This document shows, in pieces, positions 1-4,812 of a stretch of DNA of 5,150 bases (position 1 is its first letter; each line of letters opens with the position of its first letter). Both the position numbers and the translations under genes were made by a program. The notes under the pieces were generated by a model. The model saw nothing but the letters and a program-made list of their open reading frames with translations, searched no databases and had not been told where the DNA came from. The stretch lies in contig JAYEJW010000633.1 of the NCBI GenBank assembly GCA_034716535.1, forward strand, positions 1-5,150, in the 5' to 3' direction. This DNA comes from JAYEJW01 sp034716535 (GTDB taxonomy: Bacteria > Pseudomonadota > Gammaproteobacteria > Chromatiales > Chromatiaceae).

Positions 1-78
1 GTCGCGGCGGCCATTCGGGGATGCCGGTGCCGGCGAATAAAACCGAGTTTCCATTCAGACACTATATAGCCTGATCGC

Positions 79-115
79 CGGGCTGATCCTCTATTTCTCC
101 ATCAGCCCGTTTTTT
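79..115 (+). terminator. Rho-independent terminator, plus strand
   Basis: A perfect 9-bp stem (CGGGCTGAT at 79-87 with ATCAGCCCG at 101-109) encloses a 13-nt loop and is followed directly by six T residues (110-115). This is the classic intrinsic terminator layout. There is no T run on the other side, so it works on the plus strand only. It would end a plus-strand transcript entering from the left of the window. The gene it serves cannot be identified: all three plus frames meet stops before the stem (38-40, 67-69 and 72-74). Confidence 0.75.
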
Positions 116-160
116 CCGGATCACTGAACCCGGACAAAGTACTGGGAGTCAGGACTTGCC

Positions 161-199
161 ACGAATGACTGCTCACGACCCTAAGGAGACATCATTCGT
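161..199 (-). other. Stem-loop at the 3' end of the membrane hydrolase gene
   Basis: ACGAATGA (161-168) and TCATTCGT (192-199) form a perfect 8-bp inverted repeat with a 23-nt loop. On the minus strand the stem begins at the last base of the TAA stop codon of the gene at 199-738, so the structure sits immediately 3' of that gene. It has no T run after it, so it is not a standard intrinsic terminator. It could instead stabilise the 3' end of the message. That role is inference. Confidence 0.4.
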
Positions 200-738
200 T
201 AGCCCGTCCTTCTGCCTGTGATGCCTGATTTCTTCAACCAGAACAGCAAGGCCAGCACTCCAAGGCCAGCAGCCCCCAGTGCGACGCAAAGGGTATGGAG
301 CGACTCGACGGACAGAAGGCTCGACATTCCGTTGTTTCTGGTGAACGGGAACCATGGCCGCATGTCGGCATGCATGATGCTATCCAACGCGACGTGGGAA
401 TACGTACCGACAAGAGCCCCTGCTCCCGCTGCAGACCAAGGAATGACGTTCGGCGCATTCAGCCCAGCGAGAACCCCGGAACGCGGACTGAGATTCCACG
501 CATGCGAAAGCCACTGGCACACTGGCCGACCAATCACCAGCGAGACTAGAGCAATGACGGGAGCGCCGATATAGGTGTGGCTCACACCATGAATCACGAG
601 GTCGCCACGAATCATGCGCACCAAAGGCTCTATATCCATTGCGACCTGAGAGAAGCCAAAGACCATCAGACTGAAATGTCGCCCGCCAATAGCCTTGAAC
701 GCAACCCCAGGCCCCATGTGAATTAGTGTGAATGGCAT
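199..738 (-). CDS. Small membrane protein, YdjM/DUF457-like predicted metal-dependent hydrolase
   Basis: This 179-residue protein starts with MPFTLIHMGPG and has histidines and acidic residues in the order His7, His21, Asp35 (in MDIEP), His50 and His54 (HGVSHTYIG), then His115, Asp119 and His123 (SHVALDSIMHAD). That pattern, set among hydrophobic stretches at about 22-34, 57-73, 103-118 and 147-168, matches the YdjM/DUF457 class of inner-membrane proteins predicted to be metal-dependent hydrolases. The substrate is unknown. Metal binding and catalysis are inferred from family resemblance and recalled motifs, not from a search. The ATG at 736-738 is the natural start because the MPFT-H-GPG beginning is itself typical of the group. 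Only a weak AAGAGA lies about 9 bases upstream. The C-terminus (KKSGITGRRTG) is a short basic tail after the last helix, as expected for a cytoplasmic end. The gene stands alone: a terminator from the left converges on it, and the next gene is over 700 bp upstream. Confidence 0.82.
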   Translation of the reverse strand: MPFTLIHMGPGVAFKAIGGRHFSLMVFGFSQVAMDIEPLVRMIRGDLVIHGVSHTYIGAPVIALVSLVIGRPVCQWLSHAWNLSPRSGVLAGLNAPNVIPWSAAGAGALVGTYSHVALDSIMHADMRPWFPFTRNNGMSSLLSVESLHTLCVALGAAGLGVLALLFWLKKSGITGRRTG

Positions 739-1096
739 TTAAGGATCTCTTACGCGGCCTACGCCCTGCAAGGCAGCTTCTAGGCTAACGGTACTAGACG
801 GAAATAGCGATCGTCGGGACAAGCTGAATCGCGACAACTTGGCGCGAAAAGCCGGTCGGAGATACCTTGCCGTTCCGACGGCAACAGCCGCTTCCAGAAA
901 ACGCCAAGAATAGCGCATGTACCGATCACTTGGCTGCCGCTGTCCCCCTTTGCGCTCCCCTGGATCGGCCTGCGGCCGAACACGACCGTCGAGTCATCCC
1001 CCGAACCATCGTTGGCCTGGAGCGGGATTGCTAAGCGTGCTTCCGACCCAAAGGAGACGCTCACGCGACGATTCAGTGCGGTACGGCGGGTGACTG
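739..1096. other. Gene-free stretch with no recognisable content
   Basis: I see no supported gene here. One minus-strand frame is open over 780-1064 from a GTG, but it has no ribosome binding site, no recognisable domain and ordinary composition, so I do not call it. A short inverted repeat GTCGGA/TCCGAC lies at about 864-888. The stretch separates the membrane hydrolase gene from the transposase fragment at 1097-1168 and may include decayed mobile-element sequence. Confidence 0.4.
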
Positions 1097-1168
1097 CAGC
1101 AGCCGCTCAAGCCCCGCTCTGTCGCGCCCGGCGATGCGCACGTAGGCATCCACAGAGAAGCGGTTCAT
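1097..1168 (-). pseudogene. Fragment of an IS91-family (Y2) transposase
   Basis: The minus strand reads MNRFSVDAYVRIAGRDR followed by AGLERLL, after which resemblance is lost (QSPAVPH, stop). The block F-S-[LV]-x-A-x-V-R-I-x-x-x-D-R-A-G-L-E-R-L-L, normally continuing as RYCARPP, is a familiar stretch in the C-terminal half of IS91-type transposases of the two-tyrosine rolling-circle class. Only about 21 matching residues remain of a protein usually several hundred long. Nothing upstream in this frame resembles the rest, so this is a dead scrap. The identification rests on recalled motif similarity over a short length. Confidence 0.5.
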
Positions 1169-1466
1169 GGAGGGCTGTCGCGATTGGGCCCGCGTGTACA
1201 AGGCCGAGGAGAGTGACGAAGGCACCGCGTAGCAGGTCTGCATCGAGCGGGACGACCTGCGGTTGGACTCACAAAGTCCAGACGCCTACCCGGACTACTG
1301 GACCGCATTCCTCGGTGCCATCCGCGTGCTCGTCGGCGGGCGCGACTTCGCCTGCAGGGAAGGTGCTGGGGCTTCCGAGTCAGAGGGCTCGCTCGCGAAT
1401 CCATCTCTCTCTCTCCACGTATCAATCACCGGCGCACCCCATCCCTACGGAGACGATGCACCCTAG
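1146..1466 (+). pseudogene. Possible decayed gene: open frame interrupted by one stop
   Basis: From 1146 to 1466 one plus frame is open except for a TAG at 1230-1232. It includes RFMEGCRDWARVYKAEESDE before the stop and, after it, PDAYPDYWTAFLGAIRVLVG. Third codon positions are mostly G or C up to about 1350, as in real genes of this region. I do not recognise the product. Its beginning overlaps the IS91 fragment on the other strand, and the last part (SLSLHVSITGAPHPYG) looks less coding-like. With one stop in about 106 codons, chance is a serious alternative. The 6-bp hairpin TGGACT/AGTCCA at 1264-1280 lies inside it. Confidence 0.2.
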
Positions 1467-2212
1467 CTTGCGGCGACGGGTGTGGGACTCGGACGCGGAG
1501 CTGGACTCGGGGCCGGGCGCGGCGTTCCGGTCCTGGGTGCACTCGGGAGCCAACGCCAAATGCCCAGAACGCCTGCCAAGGAAGACGCAATGTAGGTCAA
1601 TGTGGAGGCTAAGAGGATTTTCCTGACAGACTTCTCCTGCTCCCTGTCGATATATCTGTCTCGCAATAGTGGCAGTGCCCTGCGGAAGCTCGCATCCAGC
1701 TCGCTGGGCAACGCCGCCACTTGGGCGAGCAGACCGGTCCCCATTATGGCAACAGCGGTCGCTCCAATGACCATGGGAGGTACTGGATTGCGGCTAACTA
1801 GTGCCGCAATGGGCGCGGCGAAAAGCATAGCAGAACCGGCCTTTCCGGTTACCTGAGCGAACTTGGCCACGTGCGTTCGCCACACGAACGGGGGGTATCT
1901 GTAGGCATCCTGGAGCGCATGCCCTACTTCGTGTGCGGCACTGGTGATAGCAGTGAGGGTCTTGCGATCTATTTTGTCGCGGGTGAGGCGTACCGCTTTC
2001 GCTTGGGGGTCGTAGTGATCTCCCAAGTCGGTGCTTTCTACCTTGACGCTGTGAAGTCGGTAGCGGTCAAGGAGTTCCCGTGCCAGCTCACCTCCCGTGC
2101 TATTGAAGGAATCCTCGTCTTTGCGGTTGTACTGCCGGAGCACGTGCTGCACCCATAACTCAGGTCCGAGCATTAGAGCTGCCGCAGGAATGAGAATGAG
2201 AACGGGGTGCAT
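1463..2212 (-). CDS. YugP-type membrane zinc metallopeptidase
   Basis: This 249-residue protein belongs to the neutral zinc metallopeptidase family typified by Bacillus YugP (Pfam Zn_peptidase_2). It opens with a hydrophobic segment (about 3-18), followed by the family block DHYDPQAKAVRL (65-76). Next comes the zinc motif AAHEVGHALQD at 92-102, with His94 and His98 as ligands and Glu95 as catalytic base. Two further membrane segments (about 125-140 and 144-167) lead to LPSELDAS (168-175), a conserved block whose acidic residues could supply the third ligand. A last hydrophobic segment spans about 199-219. The tail from 222 on (PRTGTPRPAPSPAPRPSPTP) is rich in proline and is an extension beyond the usual core, which is about 220-230 residues. 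The substrate is unknown; the family is membrane-bound and assumed to cleave proteins. The ATG at 2210-2212 gives the expected N-terminal helix, although no clear ribosome binding site precedes it. No operon partner is visible. Confidence 0.92.
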   Translation of the reverse strand: MHPVLILIPAAALMLGPELWVQHVLRQYNRKDEDSFNSTGGELARELLDRYRLHSVKVESTDLGDHYDPQAKAVRLTRDKIDRKTLTAITSAAHEVGHALQDAYRYPPFVWRTHVAKFAQVTGKAGSAMLFAAPIAALVSRNPVPPMVIGATAVAIMGTGLLAQVAALPSELDASFRRALPLLRDRYIDREQEKSVRKILLASTLTYIASSLAGVLGIWRWLPSAPRTGTPRPAPSPAPRPSPTPVAAS

Positions 2213-2504
2213 GATAAACTGTACCGTTCAGTCGTCGCCTGAGCTCAATATACGACGAAACCGAGGCGTCGTCCAAGCCGCCCGACAAAGGTGTTGTTCG
2301 CTATCACGCTTCGTTCGGAAAATCATGCGGTTAGGCGTGGAAATGGTGCAAAAAATATTTTCTTGGCCATTTTGTGCCGCAACCCATTTATTTCTTAGAA
2401 AATCCAGCGTGTATCGCAACACCTATACCGAACGGCTTAGTCGTCGTCTTGCTTCTTCGGGCCCAGATGAGGATTCGTCGAGAGTGTCTCTGGCGAATTC
2501 ACAG
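2213..2504. other. Gene-free stretch with an AT-rich island upstream of the metallopeptidase gene
   Basis: No supported gene. An AT-rich island at about 2345-2405 contrasts with the GC-rich surroundings and lies 130-190 bp upstream of the metallopeptidase start, so it may hold its promoter. On the minus strand it contains TTGCGG, then 19 bases, then TATTTT, a poor sigma-70-like pair. A perfect 6-bp hairpin ACGACG/CGTCGT (2252-2272) lies in what would be the leader. The part nearest 2504 may be the 3' flank of the transposase remnant that follows. Confidence 0.35.
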
Positions 2505-2771
2505 TCACGCTGCCACGAATAGCGGGTAGAGTCCGCGGCAGTGAGTCTGCCAGCGAGAACGCTGGAGTAACGCTTGCCTGTTAACGCGTCCGCCGCCGAC
2601 TTCTGCCCGTGTATCGCCAAGGAGTGAAGCGTGGATGCGAGATTGGTTGAAATACACTGGGAAGCCGGCCAGCTTCCTTTCGATGTCCACGGCGTTCCAG
2701 AAAAAGACGTGGTCAAGATACTCCCGGCTTCGTGTGCCGATCAGACGTTTCACAAGCGGGTGGGAAATGGG
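2505..2771 (-). pseudogene. C-terminal remnant of an integrase-core (DDE, rve-type) transposase
   Basis: The minus strand reads ISHPLVKRLIGTRSREYLDH, then VFFWNAVDIERKLAGF, YFNQSRIHASLLGDTRAEVG and SRWQTHCRGLYPLFVAA, stop. The blocks SHPF[VI]ERLIGT[IV]RREYLD, FWNA-D-ERKL, YN--R-H-SL-G-TPAE and HC-GL-QLP-AA are the well-known C-terminal end of a widespread family of integrase-core transposases. Only about 88 residues remain. Resemblance stops near Pro-Ile-Ser-His-Pro, and the upstream sequence is unrelated, so the N-terminal domain and the first two catalytic aspartates are missing. The Glu expected in VERLIGT, the third residue of the DDE triad in this family, is Lys here (codon AAA at 2748-2750), and RR is replaced by SR. 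The copy therefore cannot be active. It marks an old insertion between the metallopeptidase and the cysteine-rich gene. Confidence 0.8.
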
Positions 2772-3085
2772 GTCCCGTTGGCTCAGGAGGTCTTTCGCCG
2801 GTAGCGGTACAGGCGTAGGTCGCTGTCGGCATTTTCCCACTGGGAACTGAGCCGACCCGGGAACGACCGGTGTTGGCCGACTGTTGACGGTCGGGCCTCT
2901 CGCCCCGGCAACGACGTTTCAGCGCCCGGAGCCTACCCAAGCGGATCTTATGGAATGCAGATAACGTGGTAGTGAACGGCCGGCGGCTACTGGCCAAACC
3001 TGTGGCATGGTGCTTCCGGCCCGTCCTTTCGACATGAAGTTACGGCGCAGGGCGCGGACACTCCTTACGACCTTGTCGTTTGCAG
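2772..3085. other. Gene-free stretch with a short dispersed-repeat-like motif
   Basis: No supported gene in this stretch of about 310 bp. TGGCCGACTGTTGAC at 2874-2888 matches 14 of 15 bases with TGGCCGACTGCTGAC at 4089-4103, and GGAACGACCG nearby (2860-2869) also occurs at 3906-3915. This suggests a diverged copy of the same dispersed element. A perfect Shine-Dalgarno-like AGGAGGT at 2785-2791 (plus) is not followed by any start codon at a workable distance. A small hairpin ACGAC/GTCGT at 3067-3079 lies just after the stop of the cysteine-rich gene on the minus strand. Confidence 0.35.
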
Positions 3086-3247
3086 TTACTCATCCCGCTT
3101 CACACTAGCCTGAGCCTTCTCGGAGTCCTGCTTCGTTTCCGTCTCCGCTGGCTCCTGGCAATCTCCGATTACGCTCTTCAACGGACAGACCGAGACTGCC
3201 GGACATTTCTTGCAGCCGGCCACTAAGGCGATTGGGCATAGAGTCAT
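3086..3247 (-). CDS. Small cysteine-rich protein, 53 residues
   Basis: The minus strand encodes MTLCPIALVAGCKKCPAVSV, then CPLKSVIGDCQEPAE and a charged tail ending SVKRDE. Cysteines at 4, 12, 15, 21 and 30 give the spacing C-x7-C-x2-C-x5-C-x8-C. The GCKKCP...VCPLKSVIGD core resembles small conserved proteins of unknown function that I recall from proteobacteria, but I cannot name the family. A CxxC centre with flanking cysteines could bind zinc or an iron-sulphur cluster, or form disulphides; this is inference. The residues after about 31 are rich in Glu, Lys and Gln and probably disordered. The start is well supported: AGAGGA lies 7 bases before the ATG at 3245-3247, one of the best ribosome binding sites in the window. 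Longer frames on the plus strand cover the same DNA but lack such support. No neighbour is close enough to share a transcript. Confidence 0.72.
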   Translation of the reverse strand: MTLCPIALVAGCKKCPAVSVCPLKSVIGDCQEPAETETKQDSEKAQASVKRDE

Positions 3248-3254
3248 CTCATTT

Positions 3255-3260
3255 TCCTCT
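3255..3260 (-). promoter_or_regulatory. Ribosome binding site of the cysteine-rich gene
   Basis: The minus strand reads AGAGGA, 7 bases before the ATG. A second ATG three bases closer to the site (3250-3252) runs into TGA after one codon, so this site decides in favour of the start at 3247. Confidence 0.65.
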
Positions 3261-3563
3261 TTCACTCGGGTTTTGGTGCGGATACCCGTTCGATGCGCTC
3301 AACACATGTTTTTCTGGTGTCAACCTCCCTCTGCAGAGTATTACCAAGAAACACGGATATCCCCGGACGCTCCAGGTTCTCCACGTTCAACTGTGCTCCT
3401 GGGACGCTCCTCGGGGGACTATACGGTCGGAGAAAATTGCACCTCCGCTATCTTGAGTGGACGCGCTAACTGTAGCCTAAATCCGAATGCTCGGAGGTTC
3501 GTACTTGGCCGAAACCGGCGGTGCGATTAAATTGTCTATGCTTCAGGATGCGTAGGACCGACT
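3261..3563. other. Gene-free stretch upstream of the cysteine-rich gene
   Basis: No supported gene. A perfect -35-like TTGACA lies on the minus strand at 3318-3323, about 70 bp before the cysteine-rich gene's start. No convincing -10 box follows at 16-18 bp, so I do not call a promoter. Two plus-strand frames are open for 70-106 codons here, but they have no domain and overlap the better-supported minus-strand gene. Confidence 0.35.
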
Positions 3564-3803
3564 TCAATGACGGAGGCCAATCATCGATTCAATCCCTTCT
3601 TCTTCCAAGGTGCGCTGGAATTCTTGGAATGCCTCGTCGTCGGTGGTGAACGGATCGTCCCAAACCGTCGAGTTGTTTTCCTCATCGACGACTTCGAGAA
3701 TCCAGTCGTTCCTTCCGGAACTGTAGATCTCTACTCTGACCGTTTTGCCATTTCTGGACACTGATTGACAGTGCTTCGAGTATATGAGGTCGCCTTCGTC
3801 CAT
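3564..3803 (-). CDS. Small acidic protein of unknown function
   Basis: From the ATG at 3801-3803 this is a 79-residue soluble protein. Its core runs VSRNGKTVRVEIY, then WILEVVDEENNSTVWDDPFT and ends EEEGIESMIGLRH. The alternation at about 15-50 suggests a small antiparallel beta sheet built from a GKTV-IEIY strand, a WxLEVVDE strand and NSTVWDDPF, followed by a helix (about 55-71). I recall short uncharacterised proteobacterial proteins with the LEVVDE-x-NNSTVWDDPF signature and a terminal EEEGI, so the gene is probably real and conserved. The function is unknown. The start is uncertain. A TTG at 3843-3845 would add LAKRNLSNCGSCTT, and an AGGAG further upstream suits only a rare ATT start. 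I prefer the ATG because the recalled relatives begin shortly before the GKTV strand. No ribosome binding site is clear for either choice. There is no close partner gene. Confidence 0.7.
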   Translation of the reverse strand: MDEGDLIYSKHCQSVSRNGKTVRVEIYSSGRNDWILEVVDEENNSTVWDDPFTTDDEAFQEFQRTLEEEGIESMIGLRH

Positions 3804-3904
3804 AGTCGTGCAACTACCACAATTGCTCAAATTTCGTTTAGCCAACGAGCACTTGATCGGACCAATGTCGTCTCCTGCAGGACTAGGCTAGCGTTAGCCG
3901 GGAA

Positions 3905-3997
3905 AGGAACGACCGTCTCTCCGCCGATCCTCCGGAGACTCGACAAAGTTTAGCGCGGACACACCGCCTTGTCCGCGATAATCGGAGGTCCGTTCCT
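3905..3997. repeat. Nested inverted-repeat element
   Basis: The outer arms are AGGAACGACC...TCCG...GAT starting at 3905 and ATCGGAGGTCCGTTCCT at 3981-3997. The reverse complement of the latter is AGGAACGGACCTCCGAT, so the arms match apart from small insertions. Inside lies a perfect 8-bp hairpin, CGCGGACA (3954-3961) with TGTCCGCG (3970-3977) and an 8-nt loop. A second one pairs GTCTC-CCG (3915-3923) with CGGAGAC (3933-3939), with one bulged base. The whole forms a folded unit of about 93 bp. There is no T run, so it is not a terminator. It lies about 100 bp upstream of the small acidic gene. Confidence 0.6.
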
Positions 3998-4092
3998 GGC
4001 TGGCGGCGGCTGTTCGCCTCGTCGCGCAGCAGGATGTCAGAAAATCTTACACTCTTTCGCTAGCGGTATCCCTCCGTATGTCCGTTCCTGGC
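3988..4092 (+). repeat. 13-bp direct repeat GTCCGTTCCTGGC, two copies
   Basis: GTCCGTTCCTGGC occurs identically at 3988-4000 and 4080-4092, 92 bp apart. The first copy is part of the 3' arm of the nested inverted repeat. The second continues into TGGCCGACTGCTGAC, which recurs with one change at 2874-2888. These look like diverged copies of a genome-wide interspersed repeat. Confidence 0.5.
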
Positions 4093-4149
4093 CGACTGCT
4101 GACCTTCGCCGCCGCGGGGATCGGAACCGGGAGGCATCCCTAGCTGAAC

Positions 4150-4173
4150 GTCCGTAGACGACCCACTACGGAC
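4150..4173. repeat. Perfect 8-bp inverted repeat
   Basis: GTCCGTAG (4150-4157) and CTACGGAC (4166-4173) flank an 8-nt loop. The stem size and loop size equal those of the hairpin at 3954-3977. No T run follows. Confidence 0.55.
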
Positions 4174-4333
4174 TATCGGACCTTCTGGGTAAGCTGTTTC
4201 TTTTTCACCACAGCAGAGGCGTCCGACCGGCTTTCGAAAACTAGCTATCACGTTCGGCTGCAGATCTTGACCTTGGCGTGGCCACCGGCAGAAGTGTCCC
4301 ATTTGCTGCCTGTCAACCGAGTGCGCCCGACCG

Positions 4334-4362
4334 GCCGGTGAACGCCGGAAGCGGTCACCGGC
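4334..4362. repeat. Perfect 8-bp inverted repeat
   Basis: GCCGGTGA (4334-4341) and TCACCGGC (4355-4362) enclose a 13-nt loop. It lies in gene-free DNA and has no T run. Confidence 0.55.
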
Positions 4363-4504
4363 AGTTCGATTTTGGGGCAACCAAAGGCGACGGAGAGCAG
4401 ACTCTCGGGACCGCGGGATGCGTTCCAGCGCATGGGACCGGTTATTCGTATCGGGAAGGCCCGGACCTGGTAGCTTCTCAAAAACCCGGGGCACCCCGGC
4501 CGCT

Positions 4505-4585
4505 GTAGGGTGGGTCAAGCGAAGCGGACCCACCAAAATCGCGGCCATCGGCGGATCCGTCGCTGCGCTCCTTGATCCGCCCTAC
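4505..4585. repeat. REP/BIME-like compound palindrome
   Basis: An outer pair GTAGGG (4505-4510) and CCCTAC (4580-4585) encloses two hairpins. The first is GGTGGGTC/GACCCACC (4509-4516 with 4527-4534, loop of 10). The second is GGCGGATC/GATCCGCC (4550-4557 with 4574-4581). The loops contain related AAGCGAAGC and GCTGCGCT sequences. Two head-to-head GC-rich hairpins bounded by GTAGGG...CCCTAC match the interspersed palindromes common between genes in many proteobacteria, which RAYT-type transposases mobilise. No such transposase is in the window. Confidence 0.75.
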
Positions 4586-4633
4586 GAGATTGCCTCGGGT
4601 TATTGAGAAGTAGCCGGACCTGGGGATAAGCGA

Positions 4634-4759
4634 ATGATTCTTGGCCTTAATCTCCGGCTCTCAGGTCTCGCATTCTGTGCAACGATCGGAATCTTGCCTA
4701 TGGTCGTGTTGTTGATTGCACCGGGCGCCTCCCATGTCGTGATCTCTCGCGGAGGCTAA
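4634..4759 (+). CDS. Possible small one-helix membrane peptide, 41 residues
   Basis: From ATG 4634-4636 the frame reads MILGLNLRLSGLAFCATIGI, then LPMVVLLIAPGASHVVISRGG and TAA. Residues 9-29 are almost entirely hydrophobic and would make one membrane span after a short N-terminal part holding Arg8. GGGGA lies 7 bases upstream and can serve as a ribosome binding site. I recognise no family. It converges with the WD40 gene, 53 bp away. Codon third positions are only moderately G/C, weaker than in the sure genes. It is a plausible small gene or the remnant of a longer one; chance cannot be excluded at this length. Confidence 0.32.
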   Translation: MILGLNLRLSGLAFCATIGILPMVVLLIAPGASHVVISRGG

Positions 4760-4797
4760 AGTTCGTCCTTAGGGCGCGAGGGCGACGGAGTACCCTG

Positions 4798-4810
4798 AGA
4801 CGCTGCGTCT
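4798..4810. repeat. 13-bp palindrome AGACGCTGCGTCT
   Basis: Two 6-bp half sites (AGACGC/GCGTCT) flank a single central base just after the stop codon of the WD40 gene. The loop is too short for a good RNA hairpin, so it is more like a protein-binding dyad or chance. Confidence 0.3.
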
Positions 4811-4812
4811 TC

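Larger units (their letters stand above)
3804..4633. other. Long gene-free stretch rich in palindromes
   Basis: About 800 bp without a supported gene. It carries at least four strong inverted repeats, listed separately (3905-3997, 4150-4173, 4334-4362, 4505-4585), and a 13-bp direct repeat. A minus-strand frame spanning 4060-4548 is open for 162 codons, but it runs straight through the palindromes, is full of Arg, Pro and Gly and has no domain. I treat it as a by-product of GC-rich repeats. Confidence 0.55.

Noticed and set aside
780..1064. Open minus-strand frame of 94 codons
   Set aside because: GTG start with no ribosome binding site, no recognisable domain, and a length that is unremarkable in GC-rich DNA.
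1012..1626. Open plus-strand frame of 204 codons
   Set aside because: It overlaps the transposase fragment and the 3' end of the metallopeptidase gene on the other strand, and is full of Arg, Ser and Pro, typical of an antisense shadow.
199..2336. Integron attC-like core sites (GTTAGCC at 199-205, GGCTAAC at 783-789, GTTAGGC at 2330-2336) around same-strand single genes
   Set aside because: No site has a matching partner core at 57-141 bp with internal arm repeats, and most miss the RYYYAAC/GTTRRRY consensus. The long spacers also do not fit a cassette array.
2097..2522. Open plus-strand frame of 141 codons
   Set aside because: It starts inside the metallopeptidase gene antisense, crosses the AT-rich island and ends in the transposase remnant; no domain.
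2785..2791. Perfect AGGAGGT ribosome-binding-site match on the plus strand
   Set aside because: No ATG, GTG or TTG follows within a usable distance in an open frame.
3318..3323. TTGACA -35 box before the cysteine-rich gene
   Set aside because: No acceptable -10 hexamer at 16-18 bp, so a sigma-70 promoter cannot be claimed.
3210..3530. Open plus-strand frames of 70-106 codons
   Set aside because: No ribosome binding site or domain; they cover the better-supported cysteine-rich gene on the minus strand.
4060..4548. Open minus-strand frame of 162 codons
   Set aside because: It starts inside the REP-like palindrome and runs through two other palindromes; composition is Arg/Pro/Gly-rich with no motif.
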